A stretch of DNA of 64,000 bases from Saccharopolyspora ipomoeae (GCF_029952525.1 NZ_JASAOF010000028.1:1-64000); one strand, 5' to 3'; shown: positions 1 to 10,241, counted from the first letter of the stretch. A program made the numbers and translations. Notes: generated by a model not told the origin, from the sequence alone.

Positions 1-740
1 GCTTGAAGTAGATGTTGAAGAACGCCGAGAACCGGTGCCAGGCCACACCCATCGTCATGGTGCGGGCGACGACGATCAGCCAGACGGTGGCGCTCATCAG
101 CTTGATGAAGGCGAACACCGAGACCAGGTTCTCGCTGGCGGGCAGCAGGTGACCGATCGGGCCGGAGACGAACTCCGCCCACAGCGGCATCTCGTGCACG
201 CCCAGCGCGGTCTTGGCGGCGCGGACACCGATGATGCCGATGCCCTCGACCAGCACGACGGCCTCGATGAAGTAGGCCCAGGCGAAGTTGGAGCCCTGGA
301 ACCGCGAGACGCGGCCCGCGCGACGCGGGTGGTTGGCCTGGCGGATCGCCATCAGCACCAGGATGCCGACGATCGTGCCGACGCCCAGGACCTCCATGAG
401 GAAGTGGAAGATCGCCAGGTCGTCGAGGATCGGCCAGCCCCAGGTAGGGACGAAGACCTCGCCGTAGGCCTCGAACAGGGCAAGGGAGCCGAGCAGGAAG
501 CCCCACATGACCAGCCAGTGCCACACGCCGACGTGGCGGAACTTGTTCATCCGGGTGTGCGCGGCGAACTCCTTGACCAGCGTGGCCAGACGTGCCAGAG
601 CCGGACCGTTCCGGGTGCCGTCGGGTTGCCCGAGGCGGATGATCCGCACGAATCGGGCGATGGTCATGGCGAACATGCTCCACGCGACGACGCCGAGCGC
701 GACTGAGATCGCGCCAAGCGTGATCTGCACAGCACCCATG
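1..740 (-). CDS. Fe-S-binding heterodisulfide-reductase-like protein, N-terminal part (runs off left edge)
   Basis: The reading frame starts at ATG 740 on the minus strand after an AGGAGG ribosome site (about 749-754) and stays open to base 1, so only about 246 N-terminal residues are present. They form several hydrophobic helices with a conserved N-terminus (MGAVQITLGAISVALG), like the NarI/HdrE-type membrane domain in front of the cysteine-rich domains of Rv0338c-type reductases. The 4Fe-4S and CCG domains would lie outside the window. It probably passes electrons between the quinone pool and an unknown partner. Its position next to the dnaK operon also matches Rv0338c. The family call is confident; the substrate is unknown. 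Confidence 0.8.
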
Positions 741-1116
741 CTCGTGGCCTCCTGTTTCGGGGGTTGTCCGTTTGGGGAGCGTACGCCCTGTTACCCGCTG
801 GTAACCACGGGGGCTGGGGCGTGAATTCGGGAACAGTCGGTGATTCTGCGAGACCCCAGGTCGAAAAACTACTTGGGCGGTCGTTCAGTTTTCTGGTATT
901 TTCGCAGTGGGCACGACCGCCGATCGGTGTCCGGGGGTAACGGGTGTTTCGGGAGTTGTCGCTGCTGAACGCCCGAGGCGTGCGGAGAACATCTCGCCGG
1001 TTCACCACCGGGGCGGTGTCGATCAAGGCAAACTGACGAGTAGATGTGCGATTTTCGCCACGTAATTGATCGAGTGAGCCTCGCGTTCGGTCAATCCACA
1101 CCTGGGGGTAAGGGCG
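741..1116. other. Intergenic region between divergent genes; two inverted repeats, no gene seen
   Basis: This 376-bp stretch separates the Fe-S reductase (-) from the DUF1707 gene (+) and should hold both promoters. It contains a palindrome GTTACC-CGCT-GGTAAC at 790-805, a plausible regulator site for the reductase. It also contains a 9-bp inverted repeat, GGCGGTCGT at 876-884 and ACGACCGCC at 913-921, around an AT-richer loop. No convincing coding frame was found. Confidence 0.4.
790..805. promoter_or_regulatory. Palindromic candidate operator GTTACC-N4-GGTAAC
   Basis: A perfect 6-bp inverted repeat with a 4-bp spacer lies about 50 bp upstream of the Fe-S reductase start, where a transcription factor could bind. 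The cognate regulator is unknown; no regulator gene is adjacent. Confidence 0.35.
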
Positions 1117-1530
1117 ATGGTGGATCCCAGCGACGGCGGTATGCGGGCGTCCGACGCCGACCGCGAGCAGGTCGCGCAGCGGCTGCGGGTGGCGCTCGAC
1201 GAGGGGCGGCTGACCGTCGCCGAGTACGACGAGCGGCTACAGCAGGCCTTCGCCGCCACGACGTTCGGCGAGCTCGAACCGCTGACCCGCGATCTGCCGG
1301 AGTCGAAGCCCTCCGCCGAGCTCGCCGAGCGCGAGGAGCACAGGGCGAAGATGGCCAAGGAGTGGCGGGACTGGGCGGGCGGCGCGGTCATCATGATCGC
1401 GATCTGGGGCGTGACCTCGGTCGTCTCCGGTGATCTGATCGCGTTCTGGCCCGCCATCCCGCTCGTGATCTGGGCGGCCGTGATCCTCGCGACCTCGATC
1501 GAGGGGTCGGGGAAGAAGAAGCGCGACTGA
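1117..1530 (+). CDS. DUF1707 domain protein with two C-terminal membrane helices
   Basis: This 137-residue protein opens with the DUF1707 pattern (MRASDADREQVAQRLRVALD, then EGRLTVAEYDERLQQAFAA and a DL-P motif, residues about 9-62). A charged linker and two hydrophobic segments (about 88-105 and 109-126) follow, ending in a lysine-rich tail. The family is common in actinobacteria and of unknown biochemical role. The N-terminal domain is thought to be a small cytoplasmic helical module tethered to the membrane. GGGGGTAAGGG precedes ATG 1117. It stands alone before the SMR exporter. Confidence 0.85.
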   Translation: MVDPSDGGMRASDADREQVAQRLRVALDEGRLTVAEYDERLQQAFAATTFGELEPLTRDLPESKPSAELAEREEHRAKMAKEWRDWAGGAVIMIAIWGVTSVVSGDLIAFWPAIPLVIWAAVILATSIEGSGKKKRD

Positions 1531-1608
1531 CCTCTCGCGTCCTCCTGGCCCGGGCGGACGTGTCCAAACAAAGTTGGGCGATCGCCCATGATTCTCAGGA
1601 GGGATTTC

Positions 1609-1932
1609 GTGGCCTACGTGCTGCTGGTGCTGGCGATCTGCAGCGAAGTCGTCGGAACCGTCTCGCTGAAGCTGTCCGAGGGCTTCAGCAAGCTTGCGCC
1701 GTCGGTGGTGGTCGTGGTGGCCTACGCGGTCGCGTTCACCGCCATGAGCGCGGTGCTCAAGCTCGGCCTGCCGGTCGGCGTCGTCTACGCCATCTGGGCC
1801 GGGGCCGGGGTCGCGCTGGTCGCCATCATCGGGGCGGTGTTCCTCGGCGAGTCGATCACCGCGGTGCAGATCGGCGGCATCGCGCTCATCATCGGCGGGG
1901 TCGTGGCACTGGAACTGGGAGGCGCGCATTGA
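1609..1932 (+). CDS. SMR-family small multidrug efflux protein
   Basis: A 107-residue, four-helix small multidrug resistance transporter of the EmrE/QacC/SugE type. The first helix carries the conserved membrane glutamate (LAICSEVVGTVSLKLS) and helix 4 has the typical IIGGVVALEL. I chose GTG 1609 because AGGAGGG lies just upstream and the protein then starts VAYVLLVLAI, like the family; an ATG at 1588 would add seven residues. Dimers exchange protons for cationic drugs or guanidinium-like compounds across the plasma membrane. The next gene, a TetR regulator, overlaps its stop, which suggests local control by that regulator. Confidence 0.88.
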   Translation: MAYVLLVLAICSEVVGTVSLKLSEGFSKLAPSVVVVVAYAVAFTAMSAVLKLGLPVGVVYAIWAGAGVALVAIIGAVFLGESITAVQIGGIALIIGGVVALELGGAH

Positions 1933-2558
1933 CCTCGGGAACCGCATTGACCTCGGGCTCGGGGGCCGAGGTGACCGACGGGCGACGGCTCAAGGGCGAG
2001 CGTCGCCGCCGGGCGATCGTCGACGCGGCGCTGCGGGTCGTGGCCCGCGAGGGCGTCGGGGCGGTCAGCCACCGCAACGTCGCGCGCGAGGCCGGCGTGC
2101 CGCCCGCGTCGATCGCCTACTACTTCGACGGCATCGACGACCTGCTGGTCGCCAGCCTGCTCGACGGGTGCGAAGCGCTGGTCGAGCAGATCACCGCCGT
2201 GCGCGAGGAGGTCACCGACAACACCCAGTGGCCGCGCGCCATCGCAGAACTGCTCGTCCGCATGATCACCGAGCAGCGCGAGCGCACCATCGGCGAGTAC
2301 GAGCTCTACCTCCTCGCCGCCCGGCGTCCCGCCCTCCGGCCCGCCGCCCGCCGCTGGCTCGACCTCATCCGCGGCAACATCAACGACGGCGACGACGGCG
2401 GGGACCCGGTCATCAGCGCCTTCATCGCGGGCATGGACGGCCTCCTCATCCAGGCGCTCATCGCCGACGAACCCCCGTCGGTCGACGACCTCGAACCCGT
2501 CCTCCGCTTCCTGATGCATCCCTACGACTACCTGGGTGTGCCCTCTTCCCCGGCATGA
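1929..2558 (+). CDS. TetR-family regulator of the SMR exporter
   Basis: The N-terminal helix-turn-helix (about residues 20-65: GERRRRAIVDAALRVVAREG, then SHRNVAREAGVPPASIAYYF) is followed by an all-helical ligand domain. TTG 1929 overlaps the exporter stop in ATTGA and has GGGAGG 6 bp upstream, so coupled translation is likely; GTG 1971 is an alternative start. The SIAYYF variant of the recognition helix is shared with the TetR gene at 43399. It probably represses the exporter upstream of it and is induced by an exported compound; the operator was not identified. Confidence 0.85.
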   Translation: MTSGTALTSGSGAEVTDGRRLKGERRRRAIVDAALRVVAREGVGAVSHRNVAREAGVPPASIAYYFDGIDDLLVASLLDGCEALVEQITAVREEVTDNTQWPRAIAELLVRMITEQRERTIGEYELYLLAARRPALRPAARRWLDLIRGNINDGDDGGDPVISAFIAGMDGLLIQALIADEPPSVDDLEPVLRFLMHPYDYLGVPSSPA

Positions 2559-2580
2559 CCTCGTCCGCTGCGGCCGGAGG

Positions 2581-2668
2581 CGGGGTCGACCGGACTTCGA
2601 TGGAAGTCGGATCCACGATCTCAAGGGAGATCGGGCGCCCGACTTCCATCGAAATCGGGTCGACCCGC
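2581..2668. repeat. Family A intergenic palindrome, copy A1
   Basis: Two arms of about 31 bp (2581-2610 and about 2639-2668; core CTTCGATGGAAGTCGG against CCGACTTCCATCGAAATCGG) pair with few mismatches. They enclose a smaller hairpin GATCTC-AAGG-GAGATC. It follows the TetR gene and precedes the dnaK promoter. Three related copies occur at 36041, 39901 and 50773. Confidence 0.85.
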
Positions 2669-2761
2669 GTCCGGTGGTGGCCGGTCCGGCGTGTCGGGTG
2701 GGTCACCTGGTGGGGTGGTCGGGAACTGAAAGCGCTGGTGGGGCGTTGGGCAGGCAGAAAG

Positions 2762-2782
2762 CTTGAGTGAGCCTTGCTCAAC
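2762..2782. promoter_or_regulatory. HAIR operator 1 (HspR box)
   Basis: CTTGAGT-N7-GCTCAAC matches the HspR inverted repeat consensus CTTGAGT-N7-ACTCAAG at most positions. It lies upstream of the dnaK -35 element. Confidence 0.85.
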
Positions 2783-2786
2783 CCGT

Positions 2787-2815
2787 TTGACGTGCGTTGG
2801 GACCGTGGGTAAAAC
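2787..2815 (+). promoter_or_regulatory. dnaK operon promoter
   Basis: TTGACG (2787-2792), a 17-bp spacer and TAAAAC (2810-2815) form a sigma-A type promoter between the two HAIR boxes. The -10 element abuts the second box, so HspR binding would block RNA polymerase. Confidence 0.7.
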
Positions 2816-2835
2816 TTGAGCTAGCAAGGCTCAAG
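2815..2835. promoter_or_regulatory. HAIR operator 2 (HspR box)
   Basis: CTTGAGC-N7-GCTCAAG is a perfect 7-bp inverted repeat. It overlaps the end of the -10 element and lies about 50 bp before the dnaK start. Confidence 0.9.
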
Positions 2836-2886
2836 GGCCCGCGACGGCGCTTGGGCGGACTGGACTAAGTACTGGAGGAACCACCC

Positions 2887-4751
<1,865 letters not shown>

Positions 4752-4755
<4 letters not shown>

Positions 4756-5453
4756 CTTCGGACAGCCCCGAGATGTCGCGCAACGAAGGCGAGCAGGAGC
4801 CGGTGATCGTCCGGGATCGGCGTCGCATCGACCCCGAGACCGGCGAGCGCCGGACCCCCGCTCCGAACGGAGACGAGGCTCAGGTGTCCGAAAGCATCTC
4901 CGGCACCCTCGACGAGGAGCTCGGCCAGGCCGACGAGCAGACCGAGCAGTCCGTCGACGGTGCTGCCCCGGAGGCCGGGGAGTCCGGTGGCCTGCAGAAG
5001 CAGGTCGACGAGCTCACCGCGGACCTCAAGCGGGTCACCGCCGAGTACGCGAACTACCGCAAGCGGGTGGAACGCGACCGCGAGTCGGTGATCGCCGCCG
5101 CCAAGGCGTCGGTCGCGGGCGACCTGCTGACCGTGCTCGACGACCTGGAGCGGGCCGAGGCGCACGGCGACCTCAACGGCGCGTTCAAGTCGGTGGCCGA
5201 CAAGCTCGTCGGCGCGCTGAACTCCGCGGGTCTGGAGGCGTTCGGTGCCGAGGGCGACGAGTTCGACCCGTCGGTGCACGAGGCCGTCCAGCACACCACC
5301 TCCTCGGAGGTGTCCGGGCCGACCGTCACCACGGTGATGCGTCGGGGTTACCGGTTCGGTGAGCGGGTGCTGCGCCCGGCGATGGTCGCGGTGACCGACT
5401 ACGAGGCGGACGAGAGTCCCGCCGAGGCCGCCGAGTCCAGCGAACAAGAGTGA
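4752..5453 (+). CDS. grpE: Nucleotide exchange factor GrpE
   Basis: A 233-residue GrpE. A long acidic, disordered N-terminus (about 1-75) precedes the coiled coil ([20 protein letters not shown]) and the beta-wing domain with the family signature near FDPSVHEAV and [18 protein letters not shown]. It releases ADP from DnaK. GTG 4752 overlaps the dnaK stop by 4 bp (GTGA), so the two are translationally coupled. Confidence 0.97.
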
Positions 5454-5478
5454 TCAGGAGCGGAAGGAGGAGCGTCCG

Positions 5479-6678
5479 GTGAGTGCCAGGGAATGGCTCG
5501 ACAAGGATTTCTACGCTGAACTGGGCGTTTCCTCCGATGCTTCGTCGGACGACATCAAGAAGGCGTACCGGAAGTTGGCGCGGGAGAACCACCCCGACGC
5601 CAACCCCGGCAACTCCCGGGCGGAGGCCAAGTTCAAGGCGGTCTCCGAGGCCTACGGGGTGCTGTCCGATCCCGACAAGCGCAAGCAGTACGACGAGGCC
5701 CGCCGGCTCTTCGGATCCGGCGGCTTCGGCGGCGGGGGCGGCGGTTTCGGCGCCCCGGGCGGTTTCGGCGGACCGGGTGGTGCCGGTGGCGGCTTCGACC
5801 TCGGCGACCTCTTCGGCGGTCAGCAGGGGGCCGGTGGCCTGGGCGACCTGTTCGGCGGGTTGTTCGGCAACCGGCGTCCCGGCAGCGGCGCCGGAGCGGG
5901 CGCGGGCACGGCCAACCGGCCGCGCCGCGGCGCCGACGTCGAGACCGAGGTGCGCATCGATTTCTACGAGGCGGTGCGCGGTGCCACGGTGCCGCTGCGG
6001 CTGTCGAGCCCGGCGACCTGCCAGACCTGCCGGGGTTCGGGCGCCAAGCCCGGGACCCGGCCGCGCGGCTGCTCCACCTGCGGTGGATCCGGCCTGGTCA
6101 CCCGCAACCAGGGCGCGTTCGCGTTCAGCGAGCCGTGCCCGGACTGCCGCGGCCGCGGCCAGATCATCGACACGCCGTGCGAGGACTGCGCGGGCGAGGG
6201 CGTCAGCACCCGCAGCCGGACGCTGACCGTGCGCATCCCCCCGGGTGTGGACGACGGGCAGCGGATCAGGCTGGCCGGGCAGGGCGAGCCGGGCCGCCAG
6301 GGAGCGACCGCGGGTGATCTCTTCGTCGTCGTGCACGTCAACGCGAACAAGGTGTTCGGACGATCCGGTGATGATCTGACGATCACGGTTCCGGTCACCT
6401 TCCCGGAACTCGCGCTGGGCACTACGTTGACGGTGCCGACCCTGGACGGGAAGGTCTCGCTGAAGGTTCCCGAGGGGACCAGCAGCGGGCGGACCTTCCG
6501 GGTGCGTGGCAAGGGCGTGGGCAAGAAGGCCGGTGGCAACGGGGATCTCCTGGTGACGCTGCAGGTCGCGGTGCCGTCGAAGCTCGACGACGCGGCGACG
6601 CGGGCGTTGCAGGAGTACGCCGAGGCCACGGCTGACCACGACCCGCGCAGCGAGCTGAACGAGTTGCTCGGGAGGTAG
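5479..6678 (+). CDS. dnaJ: Co-chaperone DnaJ (type I Hsp40)
   Basis: A 399-residue type I J-protein. The J domain carries HPD at residues 38-40, a long Gly/Phe region spans about 75-140, and four zinc-binding CxxCxGxG motifs ([32 protein letters not shown]) occupy about 180-245. C-terminal substrate-binding domains complete it. It stimulates DnaK ATPase and delivers clients. The start is GTG 5479 after GGAAGGAGGAG, 25 bp from the grpE stop. It is the actinobacterial dnaJ1 of the HspR operon. Confidence 0.97.
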   Translation: MSAREWLDKDFYAELGVSSDASSDDIKKAYRKLARENHPDANPGNSRAEAKFKAVSEAYGVLSDPDKRKQYDEARRLFGSGGFGGGGGGFGAPGGFGGPGGAGGGFDLGDLFGGQQGAGGLGDLFGGLFGNRRPGSGAGAGAGTANRPRRGADVETEVRIDFYEAVRGATVPLRLSSPATCQTCRGSGAKPGTRPRGCSTCGGSGLVTRNQGAFAFSEPCPDCRGRGQIIDTPCEDCAGEGVSTRSRTLTVRIPPGVDDGQRIRLAGQGEPGRQGATAGDLFVVVHVNANKVFGRSGDDLTITVPVTFPELALGTTLTVPTLDGKVSLKVPEGTSSGRTFRVRGKGVGKKAGGNGDLLVTLQVAVPSKLDDAATRALQEYAEATADHDPRSELNELLGR

Positions 6679-6680
6679 GC

Positions 6681-7151
6681 ATGGCCGGCCGCATGACGGG
6701 TCCCGGAGGGATCGGACCGGAGATGGGATTCGCGTTCCCGCCCGGTTCCAACGAGGACACCCCGATGTTCGTGATCTCGGTGGCGGCGCAGCTGTCCGGT
6801 CTGCACGCGCAGACGCTGCGCAGCTACGACCGGCTTGGCCTGGTCTCGCCGGGGCGCACCGCGGCCGGCGGCCGGCGCTACTCGCTGCGCGACATCGCGC
6901 TGCTGCGCGAGGTCCAGCGGCTCTCCCAGGAGGAGGGCGTCAACCTGGCCGGGATCAAGCGCATCATCGACCTGGAGAACCAGGTGGACGCGCTGCAGTC
7001 CAAGGTCGCCGAGCTGACCGAGGAGGTCGCGGCGGCCTACGCCGCGGCGGAGTCGGCGGCGGCGCAGGTCCACGCCTCCTACCGCCGGGACCTCGTCCCG
7101 GTCCGCCAGGAGACCGCGCTGGTGGTCTGGAAGCCCAACCGCAAGCGCTGA
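6681..7151 (+). CDS. hspR: Heat-shock repressor HspR (MerR family)
   Basis: A 156-residue MerR-type regulator. The winged helix (about residues 30-100) reads VISVAAQLSGLHAQTLRSYD and then RLGLVSPGRTAAGGRRYS, the HspR signature, and a C-terminal coiled coil follows. It binds HAIR boxes with DnaK as co-repressor. Boxes are visible upstream of dnaK and clpB here, which defines an HspR regulon. It starts 2 bp after the dnaJ stop and closes the operon. An internal ATG at 6723 would give a shorter protein nearer the usual length. Confidence 0.95.
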   Translation: MAGRMTGPGGIGPEMGFAFPPGSNEDTPMFVISVAAQLSGLHAQTLRSYDRLGLVSPGRTAAGGRRYSLRDIALLREVQRLSQEEGVNLAGIKRIIDLENQVDALQSKVAELTEEVAAAYAAAESAAAQVHASYRRDLVPVRQETALVVWKPNRKR

Positions 7152-7188
7152 CCTCAGCGAAGGTCCTCAGCCGCGAAGAGTCTCAGCG

Positions 7189-7226
7189 CGAAGGGCGCCT
7201 TCCCGACTTCGGGGAGGCGCCCTTCG
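7189..7226 (+). terminator. Terminator hairpin after hspR
   Basis: A 16-bp stem (CGAAGGGCGCCTTCCC, 7189-7204, against 7211-7226, one mismatch) with a 6-nt loop lies 38 bp after the hspR stop. It has no U tract, as is usual in high-GC actinomycetes. Confidence 0.8.
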
Positions 7227-7236
7227 TCATGGCCGG

Positions 7237-7306
7237 GGACGGTTTTTCCTCGAATCACGCATGATCAAGGTCCGTTTTGTCCGGACAGTTCTCACTAAAA
7301 CTGTCC
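7237..7306. repeat. Family D structured repeat, copy D1
   Basis: The outer arms GGACGGTTTT (7237-7246) and AAAACTGTCC (7297-7306) pair with one G-U. They enclose the conserved core AATCACGCATGATC, then GTCCGTTTTGTCCGGAC, which is itself a small hairpin. It lies between convergent hspR and the flavohaemoprotein gene. Copies D2 (24210) and D3 (53372) share the core but not the arms. Confidence 0.8.
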
Positions 7307-7324
7307 GCGGGTGACGGACGAACC

Positions 7325-8497
7325 TCAGTCCAACGTAAAGGGGTCGTAGCGGATGTGGTCGAGGGTGGTGCCCGCGACCAGCATCTTCGAGACGGTGGCT
7401 CGGATCATGGCCGGGGAGCCGGAGACCAGGACGTCCCAGTCCTCCCAGGCGCCGTAGCGGGAGACGACGTCGGCGATGGTGCCGTGCTCGACCCCGTCGA
7501 CGTTCGGGTCGTTCTCCAGCACGCCGGTGACCGTGAGCCACGGGTTCTGCATCGCGATGCGGCGCAGGTTGTCCAGGTCGTAGAGGTCGTCGCGGGTGCG
7601 CCCGCCGTAGAAGAGCTGGACGCGCGGGTTCTCGCCGTACTGGGCGAGGTCGTCGATGATCGCGCGCAGCGGCGTGACACCGGTGCCGCCGCCGATCATG
7701 AGGATGTCCGGCGAGTTCTCCCGGTCCACGGTCAGCCGCCCCATCGGCGAGCCGATCCGCCACTGGTCGCCGGGCCGGGCGTGCCCGACCAGCGCGCGGC
7801 TGACCCAGCCGCCCTCGACGGAGCGGACGTGGAACTCCATGACGCCGTCCTCGCTGGGCGCGTTGGCCGGGGACAGGTAGCGCCACAGCCGCGGCCGCTG
7901 CGGGACCTCGACGCTGACGTACTGACCGGGCTGGTAGGGCACCGGGTGGTCGGTCTGCACCCGGATCACCGCGAGATCCCAGCTCAGCCGCTCGTGGTGC
8001 AGGACCTGGCCGGTGTACCAGGCGGGACCGTCGTCGGCGGCCGCCGCCTCGGTCATCGCCGAGGCCATGACGGTGTAGGCCTCCGCCCAGGCGCGCTCGA
8101 CCTGGTCGGTCCAGGCGTCACCGGCGAAGCGCTTGATGGAGGCCAGCAGCGCGGTGCCGACCGCTTCGTAGTGCTGCGTCACGACGCCGAACTTGCGGTG
8201 GTCGCGGCCCAGCTGCTGCAGGAAGGGCAGCAGCTCGTCGGGCTTGTCGACCATCTGGATGACGTGCACGAGCGCCCTCAGCAGGCGGCTTCGCTGCACC
8301 TCCATGTTGGCGGCGAACAGCTCGCGGGTTTGCGGCGCGATGCTGAACAAGGTGCCGTAGAAGAACTTGGCCACCTCGTCTGAGTGCGGCTCGACCACCG
8401 CGAAGCTCTCGCGGATGAGTCGAACCATCTTGCTCACGCCGGAGTTGGACGGCTCGTTGTTCGGGGGCGGACCGGGGCTCAGTACGGCGTTCGTCAT
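7325..8497 (-). CDS. Flavohaemoprotein-like protein (globin + FAD/NAD reductase)
   Basis: A globin domain (about residues 20-150, with HRKFGVVTQHYEAVG like the proximal-helix region of flavohaemoglobins) is joined to an FAD-binding barrel (about 160-255) and an NAD-binding domain with GGGTGVTPLRAII. Classic members detoxify nitric oxide. Actinobacterial type II members such as Rv0385, also found near clpB/dnaK, are less well defined and may act on D-lactate or in redox balance. I chose ATG 8497 because homologous sequence begins soon after; TTG 8551 would add 18 residues, and neither start has a strong ribosome site. It faces the PPOX gene divergently. Confidence 0.82.
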   Translation of the reverse strand: MTNAVLSPGPPPNNEPSNSGVSKMVRLIRESFAVVEPHSDEVAKFFYGTLFSIAPQTRELFAANMEVQRSRLLRALVHVIQMVDKPDELLPFLQQLGRDHRKFGVVTQHYEAVGTALLASIKRFAGDAWTDQVERAWAEAYTVMASAMTEAAAADDGPAWYTGQVLHHERLSWDLAVIRVQTDHPVPYQPGQYVSVEVPQRPRLWRYLSPANAPSEDGVMEFHVRSVEGGWVSRALVGHARPGDQWRIGSPMGRLTVDRENSPDILMIGGGTGVTPLRAIIDDLAQYGENPRVQLFYGGRTRDDLYDLDNLRRIAMQNPWLTVTGVLENDPNVDGVEHGTIADVVSRYGAWEDWDVLVSGSPAMIRATVSKMLVAGTTLDHIRYDPFTLD

Positions 8498-8623
8498 CGT
8501 TTCGGGCGCAGTCTTCTCCACGTTGGCGGCAGTCACCTGGGGCGGGCGCAACCGCTACCTGCAAACGTCCCCCGACATCAGGGGCGACCCTAACCGCTGA
8601 TCGCAAGGACGTCTGCCTTGATG

Positions 8624-8637
8624 GCACTTTTGAGTGC
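8624..8637. promoter_or_regulatory. Small inverted repeat GCACT-TTTG-AGTGC in divergent promoter region
   Basis: A perfect 5-bp inverted repeat in an AT-rich patch between the flavohaemoprotein and PPOX genes. It is a possible operator for a shared regulator; I could not assign it to NsrR or any other known family. Confidence 0.3.
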
Positions 8638-8716
8638 TTTTTAACTACCTCGCGTAGATAATCCATCAATCGGTCGGGGGAAAGCTAGTGGGCAACCTGT
8701 TACCGAAGGGGGCGAC

Positions 8717-9511
8717 GTGACACTGTGGCCCGCTGTGACCCCCGATCACATCAACCCGGTCGGCGTGGCTCCCGAAGCCATGCTGGACCTCGAGTTATCC
8801 GACCCGGCAGCACCCCCCGTCCCGATCCCGACCCCGATCTCCGCTCTGGTGGAGTCCCAGCTCAACGACCCGTTCCGGCAGGAATCCCCGACTCTGCCGG
8901 GCTCGGCGGGCGAGCACCTCCTGCAGAGCGCCTACGGCACCGAGAAGCGGGCCCGCCGCTTCTACGACGACCAGGTGCTGGACCGCCTCAACGCCGAGAT
9001 GAAGGAGTTCATCGGGCGCATGGAGCTGGCCTTCGTGGCCACCTCCGACGCGCGCGGCGAGTGCGACTCCAGCCTCCGGGCGGGTCCGCCCGGCTTCATC
9101 GAGGTCCTCGACGACCAGCACGTCTGCTACCCGGAGTACCGGGGCAACGGCGTGATGGCGAGCCTCGGCAACATCAGCGAGAACCCGCACGTCGGGATCC
9201 TGCTGGTGGACTTCGTGACCGACCTGATCGGCCTGCACGTCAACGGCAAGGCCCGCATCGTCGAGGACGCCGACCTGCGCGGCATCTACCCGGCGCTGCC
9301 CTCGGAGTTCGACCGCGGCCGCACGCCCGAGCGGTGGGTGGTGGTGCAGGTCGAGGAGGCCTACATCCACTGCCGCAAGCACATCCCCCGGATGATGCCG
9401 GTGCTGCGGGAGCGGACCTGGGGCACCGACGACGTCAAGCGCAAGGGCGGCGACTACTTCGGGGCCAAGGGCATGCCGCGCCCCTGGCACGAGGTGACCG
9501 CGGGCGGCTGA
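8717..9511 (+). CDS. Pyridoxamine-5'-phosphate-oxidase-fold flavoprotein
   Basis: A 264-residue protein whose residues about 75-235 form a split-barrel FMN-binding domain of the PPOX superfamily (FIGRMELAFVATSDARGECD, later GNGVMASLGNISENPHVGIL). An N-terminal extension of about 70 residues is unusual for the superfamily. The close relatives I recall are annotated only as PPOX family; an FMN- or F420-dependent reductase role is possible but unproven. GTG 8717 follows GAAGGGGGCGAC. It lies back to back with the flavohaemoprotein and 97 bp before a MarR gene, so the three may form one redox-responsive locus. Confidence 0.8.
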   Translation: MTLWPAVTPDHINPVGVAPEAMLDLELSDPAAPPVPIPTPISALVESQLNDPFRQESPTLPGSAGEHLLQSAYGTEKRARRFYDDQVLDRLNAEMKEFIGRMELAFVATSDARGECDSSLRAGPPGFIEVLDDQHVCYPEYRGNGVMASLGNISENPHVGILLVDFVTDLIGLHVNGKARIVEDADLRGIYPALPSEFDRGRTPERWVVVQVEEAYIHCRKHIPRMMPVLRERTWGTDDVKRKGGDYFGAKGMPRPWHEVTAGG

Positions 9512-9552
9512 CCTGCCGAGTTCCGGCCTGGTGCACCGCCGCTCAGGTGCGC

Positions 9553-9583
9553 TCCCTAGAGTGGGCGTCCCTAGAGTGGGGCG
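9553..9583 (+). repeat. Two tandem copies of TCCCTAGAGTGGG
   Basis: TCCCTAGAGTGGG occurs twice, 15 bp apart, in the 97-bp gap before the MarR start. It may be a duplicated promoter element or operator half-site, or a replication-slippage product. Confidence 0.4.
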
Positions 9584-9608
9584 AAACGGTCGGAACGCAG
9601 GGAGCGAA

Positions 9609-10073
9609 GTGAGCGAGCAGGACGCCGAGTTCGTGGAGGACCCCGCGCGCCGGGAGGCCGCCGAGGAGGTCGAACGCGAGCTCGTGATGATGTTCCGCAA
9701 CGCCCGGAACCTCTCGACCCACGTCGCCGCGCTGGTCCACCCGGACCTCGACCCCGCCTCGTACACGCTGCTGCTCATGGTCGCCAACGAGGGACCGCTG
9801 CGCGGCATGGACCTGGCCGGCCGGACCGGCCTGGACAAGTCGACCGTCTCCCGGCAGATCGCGACCCTCGTCGACCTCGGCCTGCTGGAGCGCGCCCCCG
9901 ACCCGGACGACGGCCGCGCTCGCCGCATCCAGCTCTCCGACCTCGGCTCCGAGCGGCTGGAGCGGGTGCGCGCCGAGCGGCGCAAGCACCTGCACGGCCA
10001 GTTCGCCAGCTGGAGCACCCAGGACCTCGCGGATCTCGCCCGCCTGCTGGGCAAGCTGAACCAGACCAGCTGA
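9609..10073 (+). CDS. MarR-family transcriptional regulator
   Basis: A 154-residue winged-helix MarR protein. The recognition helix region is MDLAGRTGLDKSTVSRQIAT and the wing is DPDDGRARRIQLSDLG. The start GTG 9609 follows GGGAGCGAA; an upstream start at 9531 would add 26 residues that look non-coding. It is in line with the PPOX gene and may regulate it and the divergent flavohaemoprotein; ligand unknown. Just after the stop, three imperfect copies of a unit like GGCTGGATCGTCCCC follow (10081-10128). Confidence 0.85.
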   Translation: MSEQDAEFVEDPARREAAEEVERELVMMFRNARNLSTHVAALVHPDLDPASYTLLLMVANEGPLRGMDLAGRTGLDKSTVSRQIATLVDLGLLERAPDPDDGRARRIQLSDLGSERLERVRAERRKHLHGQFASWSTQDLADLARLLGKLNQTS

Positions 10074-10080
10074 CCCCGCC

Positions 10081-10128
10081 CCGGCTGGATCGTCCCCAGC
10101 TGGAACGTCCCCCGGCTGAATCGTCGCC
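10081..10128 (+). repeat. Three imperfect 15-17 bp tandem repeats
   Basis: GGCTGGATCGTCCCC, AGCTGGAACGTCCCC and GGCTGAATCGTCGCC follow each other directly after the MarR stop codon. They resemble slippage repeats; no function is evident. Confidence 0.5.
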
Positions 10129-10180
10129 TATCAGGCAAAACGGCCAAAATCGGCCGGTGTCGCGCGTCACCCCCATTTCA

Positions 10181-10195
10181 GTTGCGTGCTGCAAC
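10181..10195. promoter_or_regulatory. MarR operator candidate 1, GTTGC-N5-GCAAC
   Basis: A perfect 5-bp inverted repeat upstream of the MarR-MFS unit. It has the same arms as the second site, 29 bp away centre to centre, close to three DNA turns. Such paired sites suit autoregulation by the MarR protein encoded next. Confidence 0.65.
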
Positions 10196-10209
10196 CAAGT
10201 GGTCGTATT

Positions 10210-10224
10210 GTTGCCTTTAGCAAC
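10210..10224. promoter_or_regulatory. MarR operator candidate 2, GTTGC-N5-GCAAC
   Basis: The second copy of the inverted repeat, ending 17 bp before the MarR start codon (TTGCCTTTAGCAA core, flanked by AT-rich bases). A regulator bound here would cover the transcription or translation start. Confidence 0.7.
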
Positions 10225-10241
10225 TAAAAGGATGGGCTCAC

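Larger units (their letters stand above)
2559..2886. other. Intergenic region upstream of dnaK: repeat A1, promoter and two HAIR boxes
   Basis: From left to right this 328-bp region holds a family A palindrome (2581-2668), about 90 bp without visible features, the first HspR box, a consensus-like promoter, and the second HspR box just before the dnaK ribosome site GGAGGAA. Confidence 0.7.

Noticed and set aside
8552-8716. NsrR or Rex site in the flavohaemoprotein promoter
   Set aside because: The inverted repeat there does not match either consensus.
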